Shown here one piece after another: positions 37,701 to 49,700 of a stretch of DNA of 64,000 nucleotides (the stretch's first letter is position 1; each line of letters opens with the position of its first letter). The notes beneath the pieces are model-generated. The model worked only from the letters and a program-made list of their open reading frames with translations, did not search any database and was not told the origin of the DNA. The position numbers and the translations under genes were made by a program. The stretch covers positions 1,178,001 through 1,242,000 of the forward strand of contig NZ_CP022111.1 of assembly GCF_000730165.1 (NCBI RefSeq), given 5' to 3'. The stretch comes from Nitrospirillum viridazoti CBAmc (lineage in GTDB: Bacteria > Pseudomonadota > Alphaproteobacteria > Azospirillales > Azospirillaceae).

Positions 37701-40700
37701 TGCCCGTGCCGGCGATGTACACCGCCGTGGCCCCGCCCGCCGTGTTGGCCAGGGTACCCGTGACACTGAGCGTGGCCAGGCTGGCGCCGATGTAGTCGTT
37801 GCCCGCCACGGCCAGCAGATTGCTGCCGCTGGTGGCCCCCAGGGCGTCCAGGCCTGTCAGGCCGCTGACCACCGTGGCCCCGGTGTAGGTGGAGCCGTCG
37901 CCGCCCCGGATCAGGGTGACGCTGTCGCCCACCAGGTAGTTGGCCGTCCCGGTCATCCCGGCATCGACCACGCCGCCCGTCACCTGCGCCGCCCCGCTGA
38001 CGCTCAAGCTGTGGCCCGCCACGGCCAGCGTGCCCGCCGTCTGGCTGTAGTTGCCCGTCACCGCCACATCGCCGGCCAGGGTCAGGCTGGCCCCGCTGTT
38101 GCTGACCGTATGGCCCGTCACGTCAATGGCGTCGCCCAGGCTGACCGCACCCGACGCCAAGGTCAGGTTGCTCAGGCTGTTGCGGATGGTGCCGCCCGAG
38201 AAGCTGCCCACCGTGCCGTTGCTGCCGCCCACGATGACCAGGTCGTTGGCACTGGCGTTGACCACGTTGCCGATGATGGCACCGCTGTTGGCCAGCGTGC
38301 CCAGGCTGCCGGCACTGGTGATCAGCACCGCCGTGGCGGCGTTGATGGTCCCGGTGTTGGTCAGGGTTCCCAGCGTGCCACTGACATAGTCGCTGAGCAG
38401 GGTCAGCAGCAGGTCGGTGGCGGCCCCGTTGGCGCCCGTGCCCAGCGTGGCGCTGAAGCCCGTGGCGGCCGCACTGAGCCCGCTGGTGGTCAAGGACCCG
38501 CCCACCTCGGCGATGGTGTAGCTCTGGCCCGCGATCAGGTTGCTGCCCGACAGCGCCGTCACCGCCACGGTGCCGCCGGTGAAGGCGGCGTTGCCGCTGA
38601 CCAGCAGCTCACCCGCCGTGCCACTGCCGATGCCCATGGCCAGCGTACCGGCCGATTGGCTGTAGTTGCCCGTCACGCTGATGGCATTGGTCAGCAGCAC
38701 GTTGGCGCCGCTGTTCACCAGCGTGCCCGTGCCGACGGTCACCTGGTCGTTCAGCACCAGGTTGCCGCTGGCCAGTTCCACATTCGCCAGCGTGCTGGTG
38801 ATCGTGCCGATGCCGCTGGTACCGGTCAGCGTGCCCACGGTGGCGCCGCTGCCGCCGGTGAACACCAGGGCGTTGGCGCTGGTGTTCACGATGCTGCCGG
38901 CGATGGTGCCGCTGTTGGCGATGGTGCCGATGCTGCCCTCGTTGTACAGGGCGGTGACACCGGCGATGGTGCCGCTGTTGGTAATGGTGCCGATGACGCC
39001 GGCGATGCTGTTGTGCAGACCCTGGCCAGAGACGGTGTCGGTGGCGCTGATCACCCCGCTGTTGGCGATGCTGGCGATGGTGCCGCTGTTGTACAGGCCG
39101 TAGGGCACGCTGCTGATGGTGCCCTGGTTGATCACGGCACCGATGCTGGCTCCGATGGTATTGTTAAGGCCGGCGGCGTTGACCTCCTGCCGATCCTTAA
39201 GCAGGCCGGTGTTCAGCACCGTGCCGATGGTGCCCTGGTTGAACAGGCCGACGATGCCGCTGGCCGTGCCGCTGTTGTCCACCAGGCCGATGGTGCCCTG
39301 GTTATGGATGCCGTAGAGCTCACCCTCGAGCAGACCACTGTTGGACAGCGTGCCCAGGCTGCCTGTGCCGGCAATGTAGGCCGCCGTGACCACACCGCTG
39401 ATGGTGCCGGTGTTGTTCAGGCTGGCCAGCATACCGCCGATGTAGTCGTTCACCGCCGCCAGCACCAAGTCGACGTTGGACCCGATGGTGGTGACGCCGG
39501 TGCCGATGGTCAGGCCCGTGATACCGGAATAGATGCCCACGCCGGTATAGCTGGACCCCGTCCCGCCCTGCACCAGGATGACGCCGGTTGACGACCCCAC
39601 GATGTAGTTGGTGATGGAGCTGATATCGGCCGTGATGGTGCCGCCGCTGATGGCGGCCACGCCACTGACCTCCAGATGGTTGCTGCCCAGGGCCAGCGTG
39701 CCCGTGGCCTGGCTGTAGTTGCCGGTGATGGTGACAGTGCTGGCCAGGGCCAGGCTGGCCCCGCTGTTCACCACCGTGTGGCTGCCCACGTTGACGATGC
39801 TGTCGCCCAGCACCTGCGCGCCGCCGGCGAACACCAGGTTGCTGGCGGTGTTGGTGATGCTACCCCCCGTCAGGGTGCCACCACCGCCCGCGATGACCAG
39901 GTCGCCGGTCGACAGGTTTGCGATGTTGCCGCTGATCGTGCCGGCGTTGACGATGGTGCCCAGCGTGGCACTGGCGCCGTTGTACAGCGCGTAGTTGCCG
40001 CCGGAGATCAGGCCCTGGTTCAGCAGCGTGCCCATGACGCCGGTGTTGCGCAGGCCGGTGGCCGAGCCCGTGATGCTGCCGATCAGGGTGCCGAAGCCAA
40101 TGTTGCCGAGAAGCGCGATGGTCCCAGTATTGTTGATGCCGATGGAGCCGGTAACCAGCCCGGCGTTCTGGAAGATACTCAGGGTCCCGGCATTGTTCAC
40201 GCCGGCGGTGACGCCGGTCATGGTGCCGGCATTACCCAGGCCGAACACCACGCCCTGGTTGTCGACCGCCGCCCCGGTGGTGCCGAGGATGGTGCCGTAG
40301 CTGGTCAGCGTGCCGATGCTGCCGGCGTTGGCCACACCCACCGCGCCCACCATAACGCCAAGGCTGCTGCCCACCGTCCCCAGCGTACCGTTGAGGATGG
40401 AGCCGATGCTGCCCAGGTTGTTGATGGCGGCGTTGGCGCCCTGCAGCGTACCGCTGTTGGTGAAGCTGCCCAGCGTGCCCGTCGCCGCCACGTAGACGGC
40501 ATTGTTGGCAGTGATGGTGCCGCTGTTGCTGAGCGTTCCCAGCGTACCGCCGACATAGTCGTTGATGCCGGCCAGGTAGAGGCTGTTGCCGCCCACGCTG
40601 CCCGTGACCTCCATCCCCGTCACGTCGCTGGTGTAGCTGAGGCCGGTGTAGCTGGAGCCCACGCCACCGGCCACCAGGGCCACGGTGTCGCCCACGCCCG

Positions 40701-43700
40701 CCAGCATGTTGATGGTGCCCGGCACGCCCGTGGCGGCGATGGTGCCGCCGGTCAGCACCGCGGCGGCGCTGACGGCCAGTTGGCCGCTGCCGTACGCCAC
40801 CTGCAAGGTGCCCGCCGACTGGCTGTAGCTACCCGTCACGCCGATGAGGGTGGTCAGCCGCGCCGAGGCGCCACTGTTCACCAGGGTCTGGCCGGTGACG
40901 TTGACCTGATCGTTCAGAAGCAGGTTGCCACCGGTCAGGACCACGTTGGCCAGCGTGCTGGTGATTGTGCCCATGCTGGCGACGCTACCGCTCAGCGTGC
41001 CTGTCAGGCTGCCCACCACCGTGCCGCTGCCGCCACCGATGGTCAGGGCGTTGGCGCTGGCGTTGATGATGCTGCCGGCGATCAGGCCGCTGTTGGCGAT
41101 GGAGCCGATGCTCCCACTATTATACAGCGCCACCGGGCTGGTGATGGTGCCGAGGTTGGTCAGGACACCGATGCTGCCGGCGTTGTTCACGGCGGCGGCC
41201 TGGGCCGACGACGCGTCCTTCAGCAGGCCGGTGTTGATGACCGTGCCGATGGTGCCCTGGTTGTACAGGCCGATCAGGCCGGTGGCGGTGCCGCTGTTGT
41301 CCACCAGGCCGACGGTGCCCAGATTGTTGATACCGATGCTGCCGCCGTCCAGCAGGCCGCTGTTAGCCAGGGTGCCCAGACTGCCCGTGGTGGCGATGTA
41401 GGCCGCCGTCACCACTCCGGTGATGGTCCCGGTGTTGGTCAGACTGGCAAGCGTGCCGCCGATGTAGTCGTTGGCCGCCGCGACCACCAGGTCGACGTTG
41501 GATCCGATGGTGTCCACGCCGGCGGCGATGGTCAGGCCGCTGACGCCGGAGGTCAGGCTGACCCCGGTGTAGCTGGAGCCCGCCCCGCCCTGGATCAGGA
41601 TGGCGCCGTTGCTGCCCCCCACCACGTAGTTCTGCGCCGCGTCCACGCTGGCGGTGATGACCCCGCCGCTCACATTGGCGACACCGCTGACGAACAGGTG
41701 GTTGGTCGACAGGGCCAGCGTGCCCGTGGCCTGGCTATAGTTGCCGGTGATGCTGAGGTCGCCGGCCAAGGCCAGGCTGGCGCCGCTGTTGACCACCGTG
41801 TGGCCGCCCACGTTGAGGGCGTCATTGACCACCTGGGTGCCGCCGGCGAACACCACGTTGCTGGCCGTGTTGCTGATGCTGCCGCCCGTCAGGGTACCGC
41901 CGCCGCCCGCGATGACCAGGTCGGTCGCCGACAGGTTGACGATGTTGCCGCTGATCGTGCCGGCGTTGAGAACGGTGCCCAGCGTGGCACCGGCGCCGTT
42001 GTACAGGGCGTAGTTGCCGCCGGAGATCAGGCCCTGGTTCAGCAGCGTGCCGATCACGCCGGTGTTGCGCATACCCGTGGCCGAGCCCGTGATGCTGCCC
42101 ACCACGGCGGTGAGGCTGCCGGTGGGGAAGAGGGCGTTCGCCAGGCCCAGGACGGTGCCCGAGTTGTTGAGGCCGATGCTGCCGATGATCGCGCCGGCGT
42201 TGACCAGGGTGCCGACCACGCCGGCATTGCTCAGGCCCGTGGCCGAGCCGCTGATGCTGCCAATGAACGTGGTCAGGCTGTCGGTGGCGAAGACGAAGTT
42301 CTGGATGAAGGCGATGGTGCCGGTGTTGTTGATGCCGATGCTGCCGGTGACCTGGTTGGCGTTGACCAGGCCGCCGATGCTGCCGGCGTTGGTGATGCCC
42401 GCGGTCACCCCGGTGATGGTTCCGGCGTTGCCCAGGCTGTACATCGAGCCCTGGTTATCGACCGCCGCCCCGGTGGTGCCGACGATGGTGGCGTAGCTGA
42501 CCACCGTGCCGATGCTGCCGGCGTTGGTGATACCCACCGCGCCCTGCAGCAGACCCACTGTGCCATAGCTCGTCGTCGTGCCCGTGCCGGTCAGGGTGCC
42601 GATGGTGATGGTGCCGATGCTGCCCAGGTTGTTCAGGGCAGCATTGGCGCCCAACAGGGTGCCGGTGTTGGACAGGGTGGCCAGAGTGCCCTGCGCCGAC
42701 ACGTAGACGGCGTTGTTGGCGCTGATCGTGCCGGTGTTGTTCAGGCTGCCCAGCACGGTGCCGACATAATCGTTCAGGCTGACGGCCCGCAGGTTGGTGC
42801 CCACCTGGGTGCCCGTCAGTTCCAGCCCCGTCACGCCCGAGGCGTAGCTGAGGCCGGTGTAGCTGGAGTTGGTGCCACCGGCCACCAGGGTGGGGCCGGC
42901 CTGGCCCACCAGGTAGTTGCCGTTGGTGAGGCTGGCGGCCACGGTGCCGCCGGTCATGACCGCCGCACCAGTGACCACCAGGCTGTTACCGCCCACGTCC
43001 AGCGTGCCCGCCGACTGGCTGTAGTTGCCCGTCACGGTGAGGAGGGTGCCCAGCCAGACCGAGGCGCCGTTGTTGGCCAGGGTCTGGCCGGTGACGTTCA
43101 CCTGGTCGTTCAGCAACAGGTTGCCGCTGGCCAGGGTGACGTTGGCCAGGGTGCTGACGATGGTGCCGATGCTGCCCGACACGCCGGTGAAGGTGCCGAC
43201 CACCGTGCCGGCACCCCCCTGGATGACCAGGGCGCTGGCGCCGGCGTTGATGACGGAACCCTCGATGGTGCCGCTGTTGGCCAGCAGGCCGATGCTACCG
43301 CTACTGTACAGCGCCACCTGATCGCCGTGGATCAGGCCGCTGTTGGTGATGGTACCGACCTTGCCCTCGAACGACAGGGCCACGCCGCTGGACCCGACGC
43401 CGCTGATGGTGCCGGAGTTGGATAGGCTGCCCAGGCTGGACAGCGTGCCACCACTGTAGACGGCCGTGCCGTTGGCGATGATCCGCCCGCTGTTCAGCAG
43501 CGTGCCGATGGTGCCCTGGCTGGAGATGCCGAAGTTGGCGTTGATCAGGCCGCTGTTGTTGAAGGTGCCCAGGCTGCCGGTCGTGCTGGCGTTGATGCTG
43601 GCCACGACGACGGCGTTGTTGCCGCCCAGCGTGCCGCTGTTGCCCACGCTGCCCAGGGTGCCGCCGATATAGTCGTTGGTGACGGCCAGCAGCATGTCGA

Positions 43701-46700
43701 CATTGCCGCCGACGGTGGCGATGGAGGTGGTGGAGCCCAGGCCAGAGATGCCGGTCACCGTCAGGGTGGCGCCGGTGTAGTTGGACCCCATGGTACCCTG
43801 CACCAGGGTGTAGGCATCGCCCACCAGGTAGTTGCCGGTGTTGGACAGGCTGGCGCTGACCTTGCCACCGGTGATGCTGGCCAGGCCGCTGACCACCAGC
43901 TGGCTGACACCGGGGTTGACCACCAGGGTGCCCGAGGACTGGCTGTAGTTGCCGGTGATGCTGACCGTGCTGCCCAGCGTCAGCGCGGTGCCGCTGTTGA
44001 CCACCGTGTTGGTGCCGACGTTGATTACGTCGTTCAGCAGCTGCTTGCCGCCGCTGAACACCACGTTGGCGTTGGTGCTGGTGATGGTGCCCTGGTTGGT
44101 CAGGGTAGCACCCGTCAGCGTGCCGATGGTGCTGCCGGTGCTGCCGCCGATGGTCAGGCCGATGGTGCCGTTGTTGGCGATGTCGCCCGCGATGAGGCCG
44201 CTGTTGAACAGGGTGCCGATCTGGCCGTTGCTGGTGATGACCAGGACGTGGTTGGCGCCGACGATGGTGCCGCGGTTGAGCAGGGCCGACAGCGTGCCGC
44301 CGGCGTAGAACGCCGTGTGCGCGGCGCTGATGGTGGCACCGGCATTGTTGGTTACGGTGCCGACGTTGGCGGTCATGAACAGGGCGTCGCCGGTGGCGGC
44401 GATGGTGCCGGTGTTCAGCAGCGCAGCGATGCTGCCCGATGCCTGGTAGATGGCGGAGTAGCCGCTGATGACGCCGCTGTTGATCAGCGAGGCGATGCTG
44501 CCGTGGTTGGTGATACCCGTGCGCGTGCCGGCGGTGGAACGGATGGTGCCGCTATTGTCGATGACGGCGATGGTACCGTCGTTGTTCAGGGCCGGGCTGC
44601 TGCCGGTGATCAGGCCCGCGTTGCCGATGCTGTTGATGTAGCCCGAGTTGTAAAGGCCGTTGCCGGTGGTGCCCGTGTTGGACAGGGTCCCGCCGATGGT
44701 GTTGACCAGGGCGTTGATGCGGCCGGTATTGAACAGGCCATAGCCGGCGCTGCTGGGGCTGCCGCTGGCACTGCCGGTGATCAGCCCGCTGTTGACCAAC
44801 GTGCCGATGGTGCCGCCGTTGAAGGCGCCGTAAGCGTTCGTGCCGTTGCTGGCCGACAGGCGCCCGCTGTTGATGAAGGTGCCCAGGCTGCCCGTGGCAG
44901 CCACGTACAGGGCCGCCGTGGGCGCACTGATGGTACCGCTGTTGCTGGCGCTCGCCAGCAGGGTGCCGACATAGTCGTTGGCACCGCTGGTCACCAGGTT
45001 GTTGCCGGCTTGCGTGCCGCCCAGCGCCAAGCCTGTGATGTTGTTGAGGGCGCCGACGCTGACGCCACTGTAATTGGAGGCGGCCCCCGCCGCAACCAGG
45101 GTGGCGGTGCCGGCCTGGCCTACCAGGTAGTTGGCGGTGCCCGAGACGCTGGTCAGCACCGTCCCGCCGCTCAAGGTGGCGCCGCCGCTGACCACCAGAC
45201 GGCCACCACCCACACTCAGCGTACCCGCCGACTGGCTGTAGTTGCCCGTCACGGTGAGGATGGTGCCCAGCCGGACAGAGGCGCCGCTGTTGACCAGGGT
45301 ATTGCCGCCGACGTTGACTTGGTCATTCAGCAACAGGTTGCCGCCACCCAGGACCACGTTGGCGCCGGTGCTGCTGAGGGTCCCGATGCTGCCGGAGAAA
45401 CCAGTCAGCGTGCCCACCGTACCGCCGTTGCCACCCAGGATGGTGAAGGCGTTGGTGCTGGCGTTGGTGATGTTGCCCTGCAGGGCACCGGTGTTGACCA
45501 GCGTGCCCAGGCTGCCGGTGCCGGCGATATAGACCGCGGTAGCGGCGTTGATCGTGCCGCTGTTGGTCAAGGTGCCCAGCACGGTGCCGACATAGTCGGT
45601 GGTGACGGCCAGCAGCAGATCCAGCCCGCTGCCCACCGTGGCGGTGGAAACGGTGCCGCCCAGGCCCGTGACACCGGTGGTGGCGATGGTGACGCCGGTG
45701 TAGTTGGACCCCGCCCCGCCCTGCACCAGGGTATAGGCGTCGCCTACCAGGTAGTTGCTGGTGCTAGACAGGGTGGACACCACGGCGCCGCCGGTGATGC
45801 TGGCCGCGCCGCTGACCACCAGCTGGGCCGTGCTGGGATTGACCAGCAGGGTGCCGGACGCCTGGCTGTAGTTGCCGGTCACGCTGATGTTGCCGGCGAG
45901 CGTCAGGCTGGCGCCGCTGTTGACTACCGTGTGGCTGCCGACGTTGAGGGCGTCATTGACCACCTGGGTGCCGCCGGCGAACACCACGTTGCTGGCCGTG
46001 TTGCTGATGACGCCGCCCGTCAGCGTGCCCGCCACGGTGTCGCCCACGATGGTCAGGTCGCGGGTGGACAGGTTGGTGATGGTACCGCTAATGGTGCCGG
46101 CGTTGGCGATGGGGCCCAGCGTGGCGTTGGTGTCGTTGTACAGGGCGTTGACACCGCCGGAGATGACGCCCTGGTTCACCAGGGTGCCCAGGATGCCGCT
46201 GTTGCGGATGCCGGTGGCCGAGCCGACGATGCTGCCCAGCAGCGTGCCGAAGCCGATGTTGCCCAGCAGAGCGATAGTCCCGCTGTTGTTGACACCGATC
46301 GAGCCGGAAACCCGGCCGGCGTTCTGCGCGATGGTCAGCGTGCCGGCGTTGTTGAGGCCGGCGGTCACGCCACTGATGGTCCCGGCGTTGCCCAGGCCGT
46401 ACATCGTGCCCTGATTGTCCACGCCCGCACTCGTGGTGCCCAGGATGGTGCCATAGCTGGTCAGCGTGCCGATGCGGCCGGCGTTGGCCACACCCACCGC
46501 GCCCGCCATGACGCCCAGCGTGCTGGCGACGGTGCCCAGCGTGCCGTTGAGGATGCTGTTGATGCTGCCCAGGTTGTTCAGGGCGGTATTGGCGCCCAAC
46601 AGGGTGCCGGTGTTGGACAAGGTGCCCAGGGTGCCCGTCGCCGCCACGTAGACGGCGTTGCTGGCGCTGATCGTGCCGGTGTTGTTCAGGCTGCCCAGCA

Positions 46701-49700
46701 CCGTGCCGACATAATCGTTCAGGCCGGCGACCAGCAGGTTGTTGCCCGATGCGCTGCCCGTCGCTTCCAGCCCCGTAACACCGGTCGCGTAGCTGAGGCC
46801 GGTGTAGCTGGACCCAGTGCCGCCAGCCACCAAGGTGGCGCCCAACTGGCCAACCACGTAATTGGCGCCGGAGTTCAAGGTTGTGGCCACGGTGCCGCCG
46901 GTCATGACCGCCGCCCCGCTGACCACCAGCTCGCCGCTGGTGCCCAGCGCCAACGTGCCCGTGGACTGGCTGTAGTTGCCAGTGACGCTGACCACGGTGT
47001 TCAGCTGCACCGAGGCGCCGCCGTTGACCAGCGTGCCGGCGCCGACATTGACCGCGTCGCCCAGGACCATGGCGCCCGAGGCCAGGGTCACATTGGCCAG
47101 GGTGCTGGTGATGGTGCCGCCGGTGTAGGTGCCCGCCACCGTGCCGCCCGACAGGACCAGCCCGTTGGTCGACAGGTTGACCAGGTTGCCGCTGATGGTA
47201 CCGGTGTTGATCACCTGGCCCAGCGTGCCGCCCGACGCCACCTCCACCGCGATGGAGCCGGCGATGGTGCCGCTGTTGACCAGGGTGCCCAGGCTGCCGG
47301 TGCCAGCCACGTAGACCGCGCCCGTGCTGGCGCCGCTATAGCTCAGCGCGCCGCTGTTGACGATGGAACCCAGCGAGGCGCCGACATAGTCGTTGCCGAC
47401 CACGGCCAGGAGGTCGTTGCCCGACACGCTGCCGGTCAGGCCCAGGCCGGTGATGCCGCCGCCCGCCACCACCGTGGTGTTGTAGGACGAGCCGGCGCCG
47501 CCCTGCACCAGGGTGACGTTGCTGCCACCCGCCAGGTAGTTGCCGGTGGCGTTGAAGCCGCTGGACGTGACCGTGCCCGCGGTGACGATGGCCGCACCGG
47601 TCACCGACAGCAGCGCGCCGCTGCCCAGCACCAGGGTACCGGTGGCGCCCTGCGCGTAATTGCCCGTGACGATGACGCTGTTGGACAGGCGCAGCGAGGC
47701 GCCACTGTTGACCACCGTGCGGCCGGTGGCGGTGATGTCGTCGTTCAGCAGCAGGTTGCCGCTGTTGAACACCAGGTCGGCGCCGGTGCTGGTGATCCGA
47801 CCCTTGTCGGCGCCGCCGACGCTGCCGCTGACCCCCGTCAGCACGCCCACCACCGTGCCAGCACCACCGCCGATGGTCAGGGCGGTGGAAGCGCCGTTCA
47901 GGATGGAACCGGCAATGGTGCCGCTGTTGGTGAAGGTGCCGATGGTGCCGCTGCTGCCCAGGCGCAGCGCGGTCGGGCCCTGAATCGTCCCGCTGTTGGA
48001 GAGATTGCCGATGGTGCCTTCGTTGAACAGGGCGGAACGGGAGGCGGACGTGATGACGCCGGCGTTGGTCAGTTGGGTGATGTTGCCGCCGGTGTAGTTG
48101 TCCAGGCCGTTGATGACCCCACCCACGGAGTTGGACAGCGTGCCGATCACCCCGGAGTTGAACAGGCCCGCCAGGCGGGAGCCGCTGAAGTCGGTGATGC
48201 TGCCGGCGGCGGTGATGGTGCTGGCATTGGACAGGACGCCGATCGTGCCGCTCGACAGGTTGGCGATGCCGGCCACCACGTTGAAGCCGGTGACAGTGTT
48301 GCGGCCGGTGACGGTGACCAGGCCGCTGTTGCTCAGGGTGCCGATGGTGCCGCCGTTGCTCACGCCAGCGATGATGTTGCTGGTGCCGCTGACGATGGTG
48401 CCGCTGGCGCCGATGGTGCCGCCCGTGGCGTTGGTCAGGGTGCCCAGGGTGCCGTAGTTCAGCACGCCGTCCGCGATACGCGCGGCCGTGGCCATGATGA
48501 GGCCGCTGTTGGTCAGGGTGTTGAGCGTGCCGTAGTTGGCGATGCCCACCGCGGTGGTCGACCCGCTGGTGACGGAGCCGGCAACCAGCCCGGCGTTCAG
48601 GATGGTGCCGAGCAGGTTGCTGTTGGCGATGCCAAAGGCGCCGGCGATGGTGCCGGCCGCCTGGTTGTTCACCAGGGTGATGGTGTTGCCGTTATAGATG
48701 CCCGAGTTGGGCAGGCTGTCCAGGATCTGGCCGCTGTTGTCGATGGTGCCGATGACGCCGTTGTAGTTGGCGACACCCACGCGGCCGGCGATGGTGCCGC
48801 TGTTGACCAGCGTGCCGATGGACGCGCCCAGCGTGCCCGACGACCCCATGAAGATGCCGTTGCCGAGGTTGGCCTCGCCGTTCAGCACGCCCGTGTTGGT
48901 CAGCGTGCCGATGGTGGCCGTCCCCGCCACATAGAGCGCGGCGCTGGCCTGGCTGTTGGTGCCCAGCACGATGGTGCCGGCCTGGGTGAACGCCGCGGTG
49001 GACGTGCCGAAGTAGTCGTTCTCGACCACGGCCTGCAGGTTGTTGCCCACCTGGGTGCCGATGACGCCCAGGCCACCCACGTTGGACTGCACCACCGGCA
49101 CGCTCTGGCTGCTGACCAGGGTGTAGGTGGAGGAGGCACCCGCCTGCACCAGGGTGGCGGTCTCTCCCGCCACATGGTTGGTCAGGCTGTCGAAGCTGCC
49201 GACCTTGATGTAGCCGTCGCTGATGGTGGCGGCCCCAGTGACCACCAGGGGGGCGTTCGGGCCCAGGACCAGGGTGCCGTTGGCGCTGTTCTGCAGGTAG
49301 TTGCCCGTGACGGTCACGCCCGGCGCCACGCCCAGGGTGCCACCGGTGTTGTACAGCAGGCCGCTGCCGACATTGACCTGGTCCGCCAGGTAGACCTGGC
49401 CGCCGGAGACCACCACGTTGCTGTTGGTGTTGGTGATGGTGCCCAGCGTGCCGCCGGCACCGGCGAAGGTGCCCCAGGTCGAGCTGCCGCCCCGCAGGTT
49501 GAGGTCGGCCGAGCCGTTGTTGGCGATGTTGCCCTGGATGGTGCCGCTGTTGGACAGCGTGCCCAGCGTGCCTGCCCCGGCGATGTAGATCAGCGTCGCC
49601 ACCCCGGCCGGCGTGGCCAGCAGGGTGCCGCTGCCGATGGAGATGCTGGCCAGGCTGTCGCCGACATAGTCGTTCAGCACGGTGCCCCACAGGCTGGTGC

